DNA from: Zygnema cylindricum
Taxonomy: Eukaryota; Streptophyta; Zygnematophyceae; Zygnematales; Zygnemataceae
NCBI GenBank assembly: GCA_037447655.1
Contig: JBBHKE010003190.1
Location: forward strand, 677,424 to 723,398
Direction: 5' to 3'
Length of the DNA: 45,975 bases
Made by a program: the position numbers and the translations under genes. This document shows positions 20,422 through 32,606 of this stretch, in pieces. A model generated the notes under the pieces. That model did not search any database. It was not told where the DNA came from and worked only from the letters and a program-made list of their open reading frames with translations. The stretch's first letter is position 1; each line of letters begins with the position of its first letter.

Positions 20422-21239
20422 TCAAACGGGTAATGGAGAACAAGTGAGAGCTTCCCGACTTGCCATCATTTGAAGATCGAAAAACATATTTTCTTTTGAA
20501 CTTTCGGCGCGATGAAGTTCTACGCCAATTACATTTGCGCCGACATTGAACCAACCGCCCGAAAGAATAAACGGTCGATATTGCCAATCTCCTCCGTACG
20601 TAGCAAAAGTATCGGAAGCTATCGGACCGCCCGGTAAATTGTAGCGGTACACTTCCCTCCCGTTTATATACACCGCCTGGAGAAACAAGAAGGAAAGGGA
20701 GGGAAACATGTTCTTAAGCAAAATGTGACACTTGTAGGATACTAAAACATTTGCGGGAGAGGAGAGGGGAGAGAGGAGAGGGGAGAGGGGAGAGAGAGAT
20801 AGAGAGAGACCCACCGCGCCGTCGTTTGAGAGAAGGCTGCTGTCGAGCTGATAGTGGCAATTGGCATCCGGTATTTGGATAACTTTTCGGAAATAAAATG
20901 TCGGTCGAGGATAAGTCACATTTCCTCCCCAAGTCACATTTGTTCGGATAAGCCATTTGGGCCCCACACCGAGTGGGGATATTCCTGAAATTTTTCAAAT
21001 AAACGTCACAATTTTGACAAAATTAAGTAAATTGAATGCATCATACGAAAACTCCGAATTGACAAAGAAACTAAATTGTTATCCTAAACCTTTCTACACA
21101 GATTTAAAATATATTCTCAAAGCGAATTCGATATATTATTATTACCTGTTTTCCAATTAGGTGCGGTAAAATTCGGCAGCATCCAGGTTCTGGGGGGGAG
21201 AGGGAGACTTCCATCGAGATACTGCCACATGTCGTTTGC
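20422..21239 (-). other. C-terminal module C and stop (exons 26-28)
   Basis: Residues about 1372-1543. It shows MWQYLDGSLPLPPRTWMLPN, NWKTGISPLGVG, AAVYINGREVYRYNLPGGP and ANVIGVELHRAESS, ending CSPLPV and TGA. There is no transmembrane segment or GPI-type hydrophobic tail, so the protein should be released or bound to the matrix. Confidence 0.7.
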
Positions 21240-24200
21240 CTGCGAAGAGAACGTCTCGTTTTCAGTTCGAGTTTTCCCTTTCCTTTTCACTTTCATTTTC
21301 AGCCTTAGTTGTAGTGCCAATTTCAGTGGCAGTTGCAGTCTCAGTTTTCAGTTACCAGTTACAGCGTCCCTCTACACCTTGTCTCTTTTTTCCCCTTAAC
21401 ACTAATTTTTTAAACTCCGTAAACTTCTAAAATCCCATTTCCTACAGCCTTAACGTAGTTCACTCAATACCAAACCATTATTCATAACCTCTCCTTTCTA
21501 CTTTTTCTTTTCACTTATTCGTACTCACCGGAATTAGTGTTTGTGTGACTTTTCTCACACACTCTCCCGCATTACACGGCTGTTTTACATTTCGGAACAA
21601 ATCCATATCAAAAGCGAATTGATTTTCCCATCTCCAAGCGAGATGGACTTCCGCAGCGATCCAGTTCACCCCCGTCTGGAATTAAACAGAAGAAAAAAAA
21701 GAAAAGAGGAAGACGGGAGATTTTCAGGGAACTTTCTGGAATCTTAGAGCTTTTAGATTTCCACGGTTTTTTAAGGATCCTGGAGGTTTTCGATGGTTTT
21801 AAGAATTATAGGCTTTTGTGGAGTTACGAGGCAAGTATTTAAGTTGAGAGGCTTTTTGTCGAGCTCCGGATTGTCACACAATTTGCAGAAAAGCGGGAGT
21901 TTTAGTCCACACTATTTATGTGCTTGGTCCATTCTTAACGGTTCATTTTTAAAAGTAAACCTGCCAAATTTGACTAGTGATGTACATTAACTAGTGTGGA
22001 ATATATACAATTCTCGAATACTTCCACTGATAACAGTTCGAATTTAGCATCAACGATACAATCGCCAATTCAGAACATAATTCACTCTTAAGTACCGGAA
22101 ACGGGATTAGAGTTATTTTCCGAATGGAAAATTTTTCTGCTGACCTTTAAAGGCAAGGAAGAATTGCGAAAACAAGAAGTACAGGGATAATAAATCCACT
22201 GTAAATTGCAACAATTCGATCCGGGAGAACTTTCTTGCCCTTGGGTCGCACCCGACGCTTTAGTTCCGTAAAAAACGGGTCCATCCGGCATATTTGTTCG
22301 GAAAAGTTCCATCCCATTTACGTAAATTATAGCACCTTCCACTCGTCTGACATTAAAATCTGAATCAGGAAAAGAAAGGAGAAAAAGGGAAAGGAGAAGG
22401 GAAAGGGAAAAGGAAGAAAATAAACATTGTTGAGTGAAATACTGGTTGTTTGAAATTAGGAGAGATGTACCATTGGAAGTGTTGGATTTGTCTAGATAGC
22501 ATTATATTTTGCTTTTTCAGAAATAAATGCTTCTGTTTACGGTTGAAAAAAAAAGGAGAGTTTCGAAAACCGCTTAGTAGTGGATTAGTATCGATGTCAA
22601 GTGAAAATTTGGCACCTCCTTTTCACAGTTATAATTGTACATTCATATCAAAAAAGAGCCATAAAAAGAAACTCTCCACAGGGCCTCACTTGTGTGCAAA
22701 CTAGTTCAATTTGCAAGGAATCACCGTAGTTACTATGGTCCAAAATAAAATGTTCAGTGAGAAGATTGTTAGAGCTTCTTGAGAGAAGAAAGCGACAGGA
22801 AGTAATCTCACCTAAACTGAAAGTTTCGTTCACAGTGGATTGCGTCAGATTAAACGATTTCAAAAAATATGCGGTCATCGATATTCCATCGCTTCCAAAA
22901 TTATTAATAGTGGTTTTTGCCCAATCCCATGCGGGAAGGTAACCGTTAAAACCCAGAGGAGCTTGTCCCATGCCCCATTCCGAAACCCCATTTCTGCAAA
23001 AAACGAAAAAAGTGGGAAAACTTGAATGGTGATAAGTTTAAAAGCCGAGATTAACTAAGTTTTGAATAGTGCCCGGACGATCGATAACCAATCTAATCGC
23101 CAAAGCACGAAAACATGTTGAAAAGCTGAACAGAATTTGTTAATTAGACAGCAAATTGGTTACAAAGACTTAGAGATTAACCACCACTTTTTTCCCATTT
23201 TTTCACAAATGGAAAATTAAAACAAAGCAATAAGAAATATAAAGAAACCTTGAAAGCCATGCAGGTCAAATTTTCACATACCCATTCCTCCATAAAGGGT
23301 TGATTTCATCCAAATCTCCTCCTTTGTCGTAGTACGACCAACCGGTCGAGTTCCGAGGCCAAACAGGAACAGACTGAGTGGCGTTTCCCACAGAGAGGCA
23401 CTTTCTGCGAAAGCACACCTGGCCACTGCCGCAGTTCAGCTGCCGGATTCCGTTGTCCACCGCTCCGTCACAGTCGTCGTCGACTCCGTTGCATCTGAAA
23501 AGAATCCGGGAGAATCTTAGTTTCATTTTTTCAACATCTCTCTCTCCCCTTCTCACCCTCCTCTCTCTCTCTCTCTCCCCTTTCCCTCACCTTCTTCCCT
23601 CTCTCCCTTTCTCTCCCATTCTCCACCTCCCTCCCTCTCTCCCGCTCTTCCTCCCCCTCTCCTGCTCTCCCTCCCTCTGCATAACTTTCTCCATCTTATA
23701 ACACACAAACCCCATCGCCCTCTCTCTATCTCCGTGAGACTCTCCCTCTCTCTACCTCTCTCTACCTCTCTCCCCTTTCTGGATCGATCAATCACAGGAC
23801 TCGTTGAGGCTCACATTTCGGGAGTTGGACTCCTCATACTGCACACATAGCTCCCCTTGATACATGTGGCAGTTCCTTTGCCGCAAGCAGTTTGACATGG
23901 AATAGTTAGGGGTTTTCCATCTGCTCCCTCATCGATTTTGCCTGTGTCACGTGTCAAGCCACAATTCGTTACATTTCAAAGCGCAAACGCACCTCATTTT
24001 CCGCGCAACAAGAAATGAGCATATTGCGAGACAGGCTAAACTGTAAAGGTGTTTTCAATATTATTATTGTGAGAAAGTGAGTTTATGATGGTGTAAAATC
24101 GAGTGGCGATGATGAAATGGCTGGAGAGATGCCCACCATTAAAGTTGTTATCTAGTCCATCGCAAATTTCGGGAAGCTTAACAGCTCCAGAGCATGATTC

Positions 24201-27200
24201 ATTCCTGTCGAAAGACAAAACACGTCTCCAGTTTTTAATATCCACCAAATTTAACTCAAAATAGTTCCTCTCACTGCGGAATTAAAGTGCTCAAATAAGA
24301 ACCAATTTCAGTTTCCAGACAGCTTTTAAGTCCAAATACTTTCCTTACCACAGAACGAATCCATTCCAACAACAAGAAATTGACATTGTTTTCTAAGAAA
24401 ATCGACAACGTATTACCAGGAAAAGCGAAAACAAACAAAAACTCAAAACGAAAAAGCTCAAAAACGTACTTTCGAACAGCCGAAATCCTCATGTCCATTC
24501 CCAACTGCCACGCCCACGGGGCAAAAACATGTTGCTCGATTGCGATCACATTTCGCCCCTCCAACAAACTGGATTTGCTGGCGCTGCCGGATAGGTTGAA
24601 ATCAAAAGTGGCCCAGGTGAATGCCGGCGCAATGGCGCTCGCCTGCAACAAAAAAGACAAACACCAAAAAAATGTCAATGGACATTGGGGAATAGCGTGG
24701 ATAATTCTGCATTTATTCTTCATGCAACCTACGTTTTACAGAGAGACTGTGCTTGAGGGAAACGGGCGGATTTGAAAATGGGGAGATTAACACCCCAAAC
24801 TGATGGTTTTATAACCACCAAACAAAACCCTGTTTGGTGATTAAGAAAAAGAAGTAAAAGCTTACCAATGTGGAATTGGTGAGTTTTGTTTGTGGCATTC
24901 CCGCCCTGATGATCTCCTGGTTGTTAAGGTAAACCACAACGCCATCGTGGACAATAACTTCGATTCTGAAGGACGAATAGCAGAGGGAATCTTTTATTGA
25001 GAAGGATCGACGGTAGAGGTAGGTGACGATGTTGACGCTCGGCTGACTCACAGTCGTCATAATGTAGTCACTCCCCCCTGGAAATTAGAAATCATTTGCC
25101 AAGGAATGGGTCAATAAAAAAAAATTGAGCCTACATATTCAGACATTTGATATTGGCTATAAAACATCAAGGTGGGATATGGAACATTGGAAATCGACTA
25201 GAAAACAGCTCCTGTATTGGAGGAAAGATGTACAGAAGGGCAGATCATGTTAAAATAAACTTAGAACGCATGATGTCCACTGAACATTGAAATCTAGAAA
25301 TTGGCATGGACATGCACGTCGAACATTGAACATTGAACATTGATAATCGCACACCAAAAATGGAGCTTTGAATTTGAACATCAAACATTGAACATCGAAA
25401 ATTGAACATTGAACATTTGAACTTTGGACATCGACGAGCGACATTGGACGCTGCACATCGAACATTGGACATTTGACATTCAAAGGTCAACATTCTTCGT
25501 GAAACATTCATCTTTAAACATCGATCACCAATCATTGACCGTTGACTGACCGTTGACATTTGATCAATGAACATTGACCATTGAACATTAATCCTATCGC
25601 AGGCTTTATTATCCAAACCTAAAATGGATCCTGGGGCTTAGATTCGTTAAGATCCATAAAAAACAGAATAACGACATTACTCACACGTGGTAAATCCGAT
25701 CGGCGCTACTCCCGTTTTCCAGCCTGTCGTGTTCGCACTCGGATTGTAAAATGTCGGCGCACGCTCCAGTCCGTCGTCGACATAGAGCCAGTCGGAAGCT
25801 CCGCTCCAAAGCAGGCCGCAAGTCCTGGCAAACGTCACCAGGAGATTTTAACATCAGACTCTGTGGGGAGACACCTGCGCGCTACAGGACTTTCCGCGAT
25901 GTTTCGTGAACGCCGTCGATTCGCATCCACAGATCCACTTGCACGTAACGGAAGCCACCTGTCTCGCTGCGATTCCGTACAAGGGTGGCAGATTGTTCGT
26001 GGTGACGATTCGCGACTTAAAAAGGACAATTGGACAGCCAGATGCTGCGCAGATTTTATTGCTGTCGTTTCGTGGACAAGACGACAGCCGATATAGGATC
26101 GTCATGCAATTACGAAAATGTCAAAATGTGACGAGCGATAGAATAGTGTCGGTGGAATAAAAGTACGGAAAGCGACTATAAAATTGTCGTCAAGCTGTCG
26201 GCCTGTGAGGTTTCACGAAACTTTTATCATTCGTACGCTATCACTCCAAATTTAGTTCGCACTTTGAGATGACAATTGTGTACGAATAGATTTTTTAAAA
26301 CGTGGACTGTAGCGGCCGCGTAGAGAGAGTAAACTTAAAAGTTGACGCTAACTAGAGCAGTTAACCGCCAGACACTGAGCACAGTACAACATTCTATGAC
26401 GGCAGCGAACACATAATTTACTGTGGCAAGTACATGGAAAGGCGGTTTTTATGTTTGTCCGCTTACTGGTGCACGCCGCAAGTTGCCGCGTAGTTTCCAG
26501 GAAGCAGCTGGATCTTGCCGAGCGTTGGCGCCAAGGCTATTTCCAACCACGACTGGTTTCTCGCGCAGCCGTACGAATACACACTAGTTGTGGTCAAATC
26601 GGGGCGCAGACCCGAATTGGCGCATTGCCTGAAGAAAAGACAAAAAATAAAACACCAAATAATAAATGCGTTTATACATCGACAAGTGATTCTCAACAAT
26701 GTTCGATTGTGGTGTGGCATTGTCAGGTTCTACATTAGCTAAATAAAAGATAAAACGCTCTGAAATCTAAAAGAAAATGAAAAAAATGAGAGGAAAGACG
26801 CGAGAAAAGTAGACATACTTGAGGAAGATGAGGTTGCTGTTGGTCAAGGTCCATGGGAAGCTCCTCATTGGTCGAAAGCGTAGCGTGAGGCCGCTCCCAC
26901 ATCCCTTTCCATCTTTATAGCGGATTGTGATATTCGAGGGAATAAAATTGGGGTTTTTGTTACTAGGAATAATATTTACGGAATACGTGTAGTTCGCCAA
27001 AACGGTGAAGTGGAAGAACCGTTGTGTCGGATCATCTTGAGCATAAGTAAAAAACTGATTCAAATTTCCATCCAAAATAAACGATCGCTGGTCGATTTCA
27101 CGAGTTATTCGGAGGGAACTGCAAAGAAATACAAACATACATAGAAAAGTTTTTAATACCTATCTAAAAAGGGTCGCAAATGTTTATTCATAAAACAATA

Positions 27201-30200
27201 AATCACAATTTGCAAAACCCAACTTTAATACCAACCTCCTTCCAATGCCCACTGGAAAAAAAAAAGCACCGAAGACCTTCAAACTCCTCCTAAGCCTTGA
27301 AGCCCTTAGAACCCTAAGACTTCCTAAGCCCAAAACCATGGCAAGGACCCTACCTGAAACTGCCACGTGTGTTGTTGACTGCGGCCCAACCGGGAGCAAA
27401 ACCGGCCTCGTAATAATTTATTTGGACCGTACGGTAGCATGAAGCCGCGCATCCGTACGCGTTCCATTTGGCGTTATATGTGCATCCCGTTTTGTTGGGC
27501 GGTAAAATGTTGTCATTATTCGCGACCACATAACCTGGACGTCCGACGATACTGCCGTCCGTATCCCACAACGCATAGAACTGGGATTGTTCTCCGCCGT
27601 CTTGAACAGTGTTCCATGGCTGCAAGTTGTTGTTCAGTTAAATAGGTTAGATAGAACACAAGGAATAAGGAAGATTCTGCTTAAGTGACAGGTAAAGGAA
27701 AAAGAATTACCGGTGTGAACTACAATAGAATTGTTATGGTAACTCAATTGTTAGACAAGAAAATAGCATGGGACAAAAGAGCTTACGTCATATGCCGAGA
27801 TTCTAGGAGCGAGCCAGATCTTGTTTGTGTCGTGAGTAAAAGTTAGGTTCTGTAAAAGACAGAAAATTCCAATACAAAATAATTAATAAAAAGAAAGAGT
27901 ACCACCAAGACGCATAACAGTTATTCAAAGTGAACCACATTGTTCTTATTGTTTTCACAAGTTATTGATAAGAAGTTCATGATAGCTGGAGAATATGAAT
28001 ACCTTTGTGCTTTGGTATGGGTTCCAGAGATCCGCGTTTCCAACCAATGCAATTGCAGCTGTGTTGCCGCAAGACGATGAAAAATTGGAAAATCTACAAT
28101 AAAAAGACAATCATGTTAACTTCCTTCCGTCCATGACCCGAACAACGATACACTGTTTGTTTCCCTTCACTCTCCTGGAGTTGTTTCCCTTCACTCTCTC
28201 TGGAGTCCTGTTCGTCCCACATTTCCCTCCCACAACTGTTTTTCACCTATGTGTGCCTACCTTGTGGACACTATACTTATCGGAGTGCTTCCCGGGGCAC
28301 TCCGATTCCCTTGATCCACAAGCACACCAAAAATGGTTGCATTTCGCGCCACACCACCCACAGAACGCGCCATACGAGTAGAAGTCACTGGTGTTCTGTT
28401 TCCAACCAAGTTTGAGAACACAAAATTTTTAACTTTAGAAGGTAGACAATAACGACAGGTGGAAGTTGAAGCCTTAAAGTGGGCAAACATATCAGGTTTG
28501 TGTCTAGTCAATTCCAAATTAAAAAACAGCGATGTTTTGAATGTCGCTGATTGCATGAAAATGGAAAGCAAATAGAAACAACATTTTTGACCTTAAAAAG
28601 TGCGCGAAAAACAACTTTTTTAGTATTAGAAAATGGACGGCATTGCAATTCACCTTAGAGACTAGATGACATAGGAAAACTTACAGAAGAAGTGGGCCAA
28701 TGACATTCCAACAACATAAAGACCATCATTGTGGACTCTCACTCAGAAATTCCTAAAGACTTATATGCAGAGACGAAAAAAGTTAAAAAGTGCTTACACG
28801 CATCCTACGATGGGCTTACAGTCGGCCCAAAGGTCTGTACGTGAACATTGGGAGGGATTTCCGACATTGTTTGTTAAAGCTACCAATCGAGAGTTTTGGA
28901 TTGTAGTGGCCTCTCCCTGGTTCAGCATTACACCCCAATAGTTGTCGGAACTCGTCATGTTTTCCAACGACAAATAATCGACGTCGTGAATGAACATTCT
29001 GCAAAATATGGTGGACAGATGTCAGCGTGAAAATGGACACAGGTAAAAAAGTGAAATACAGGAAATGAGAGGCTGGGAATTTTGTTTTTTCTGAACAGAT
29101 GTCAGCGTGAAAACGGACACAGGTAAAAAAATGAAATACGGGAAATGAGAGGCTGGGAATTTTGTTTTTTCTGGATCTCCAGGAAAGGTACATACCCCAT
29201 CCATGAGTTTTTGTAGACATTGAGACCCGAGATTGTTCCTGGGGCCGGTGACTGTTTCAAACAAAAGAAGATGTTAGATTCACAATCGGATTGTTACAAG
29301 AAAACAAACAGACATCTATATGTGAATGAAAATTAGCGACGTCAGAGCTACTGAATCAACTTTTTCCTCAGAATTGCTTTATCAATAGAAAACATGGAAT
29401 TGGAAATGCGGCGAGTGTCTAGTAACATACTCCATCTCCGTTCCGCGGACGATTTCCATGAGGATAAAGACGAAAACCGAATGCCCCATTAGAATGTGCG
29501 GTGTTTCCGGAATATTCTCCCAAAGGGGAAGAAAAAGGATTTGTTTGATTTAAACTTGGAATCTGAAGAGACATCCCTCTAACTTTCCTACGAAGTTAGA
29601 TCCAAAACCTGGTTAGGAAGACAAAAAATAAAAATAAAATCCTTGGGGCTTGTCAGTCGTTTAATGTTGATTTGTCTGAAGATCGGTTGATGTGAGCTTA
29701 AAAATCACAAAGATCTTGAAGCAAATAGATGGAAAAAACGGATTTAAGTTTAGCCTACCCCGAGTTTGCCGATCCTGCGGCCACATTTTGAATGAAATTA
29801 TTTGTCGCATGGGAAATCCAAAAAGTCGAAGGTTCGTCGTCGGTTTCTTCTGATTCTGTTGGATTTGAACTCAACGGAATTTTTCTCAAAACTGTTTCTT
29901 GCAATTAACCACACATAACAAACGAAAAGTTAATCCACAAAATGGCAATGTTGAACCGGAAAAAAACTGCGTTCATAGAGCTTTTAGCAGATCGCAAAGA
30001 TCCAACAGAAACTCACAGCCTTACTTTTTCGACGGAGGCTCGGAAGTAAAAAAAAAAGCACACACACCCACACTCACCTGCGTTTGTGAGAATCCCGACA
30101 TTTCGGATAAAAGTGTTATTTACTTCACTTCCTTCCTCCAACATAAAACAATGTCCACTCGTATTATAAGCAATATTACTCTCCACAGTAATACTGTGGG

Positions 30201-32004
30201 AGGCATGAATCACAATGCACCTCTGAAACGAACAAAAATGACACGTGTCAGCAAACGGATGTGGACATTTCTAAGCAACGAAAACCCCAGCAGAAGAGAT
30301 TCAAGTAAAATGCAGAAAATTAATAAGATCGATGAAAGGTTTAAAACTGACTTGTTTTGAGTCGCGGATGGTGTTTTTACGGCAAACGGTATTTGGGACA
30401 TTTCCGGCCACATGGAAATGGAGACTATATCTTCCTAAATTTCCTTGTTGACCCATTTTCAAAAATTCCACTCCCTCGATAAATTGAGTTCTGTTTGTCA
30501 TGAAAACGATAAAATGTCCACCTGAACAAAAAAAGGCACAACATTGTCGTCAAAACAACATCCAGTTTCTTAAATCATTTCGGAATCTAAACAGGAAAGA
30601 GGCAAAAATACTCCACAAAATTTATACAAGTTACTCTTTTGGTTATGAATGCTTTAAACCAGAAAATTACCTTCAAATTGATAAGGCTCGGGTTCGTCGG
30701 TTCCCGTAATTCGGATGTTTCGAGAAAGCAAAGCTACTTCTGCTTGTTCATTCACATATCCTCCAAATCCATCCATTAGACTCATAGGCTGACCCCAATG
30801 CATATACTTAAAAGGTTTATCCAAGAAAATGGTCGCCCCCGTGGATGTCGCTCTCACTGCACCAAACATAAACCGCAAAAGTACAAAACAAAAAAAACCA
30901 AATAAAAATATAAGCGAACAAAGAAATGAAGAAAGTGATGTGACAAAAAACAAGAAACCGCACATTTCAGCCTTAAAACAGAGGATCTCCTGAGTTCTCC
31001 TCGAAGGTAGAACAAAAGAGAAACGAGGATACACAGAGGGGGAGAGAGAGAGGGAGAGAGAGGGGGAGAAAGGGAGGGAGATAGAGAGATGGAGAGAAAG
31101 AGAGTAAATGAACAAATGCTTCAAACTTTGTCCAAAAAAGGGATAAAATCTGACCTCCCGTGATTGTAAAAACTTCAGCTTGTTTCCTCTGGTAGTCAGT
31201 GGACACCACCACAATTTCTCCTCCAACGGGCCATTTGGAAGCTTCCGAAGAATCCACACTAATACTGGTGTCGTTGACTTGGGCGTTTTGAAGGAGGCGA
31301 CACCAAACGGGAGTGGCCGAGGGAAAGGGAAGACCGTGGAGCCGAACTTGACCTCCGACCTGAGAAGGGAAATCAGAAAATTGAGGGAAAAAAAAGCGGA
31401 AAAAAAAGAGAATTGTAGATATAAGGGAACGGGAATTTAGGGGGAAATAGGGTACAATATTGTAGAAGTCAGCATGGGGAGACTTTTAAATGGTCACCAG
31501 TATTCAAAAAAAAAATTAATGTTCGGAAGTTTACGGATAAAACTCAGCAGAAAGGTGAAAAATGTGACGACTTACGTCATAAGTGTAATGTCAAAAATGG
31601 GTCACGGCATTGTGAATATAACATAAAACTGCGAAATTAAACCAATGTTTGAGAAAACTGTTCGCTAAATTGGAAAACAAAAATCCTAACAATCTCAGGA
31701 AAAAGTAGATTTCCATACGATAGCGAACGCCTTATGTCCGAGATTTCGCGGGAAAAGTGGGTCGGCGGGTGCAAAGCTCGAGAAGAAGAGAGGCGCGCGG
31801 GAATTGTTGGAGTTGGGCGTGAGCTCGAAAGTGATCTTATGAAGGAACTGCTGCGCCGGAGTTCCAACTGACAGCTGTCCCTCCACCAGAATGAAGTGAG
31901 CCTTCACTGAGATCGCGGGAAGGGAGGGATGGTCCAGAACCCTGCGGAGGGAGCGCGAGAGAGAGACGGAGAGAGTGAGAGAAGGTGACAGCGAGAGCGA
32001 GGGG

Positions 32005-32057
<53 letters not shown>

Positions 32058-32535
32058 AGAGAGAGCTCATACTTGAGAAATCCTTTGATCTGCAGAAGCC
32101 CCAAAGTGACATTGGGCACATCCAGTAGAATGGCGACGCCAGGTGGCACGACCGCATTGGCTCCGACGCCAGACTTGATGCCGGGAACAATGCCGGAGGG
32201 CCACGTGGACGCATTGCTCCAACGCAAGAATCCTGAGGGAGGGGAAGTGGAAAGTGGAAGGAAGGTGTCAGTGGAAATCTAAAAAAGTTGAGGTCAATAT
32301 ATAGAAGGAATATATGCATGGGAGTGTGTTGGTATCCATGAGGAAAACGACAAAATGTCTAATGGGCCAATGTCCAATTTTCGATGTTCGATGTCCAATG
32401 TCCAATGTGTGACGTCACAAGTCACAATATGCGATGGATTCCTTGATTGAAAAACGAAGCCATGCTTCCATGACAAACGCTTTGGTGCCATTAGTTTCCC
32501 GTGAAATGAATTATGAATTTTTGGTTTTATAAAAA

Positions 32536-32606
<71 letters not shown>

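Noticed and set aside
28257-28571. 104-codon minus-strand frame in intron 11 as an additional exon
   Set aside because: Exons 11 and 12 already join in phase. Inserting it needs splice sites I cannot find, and it adds no family motif.
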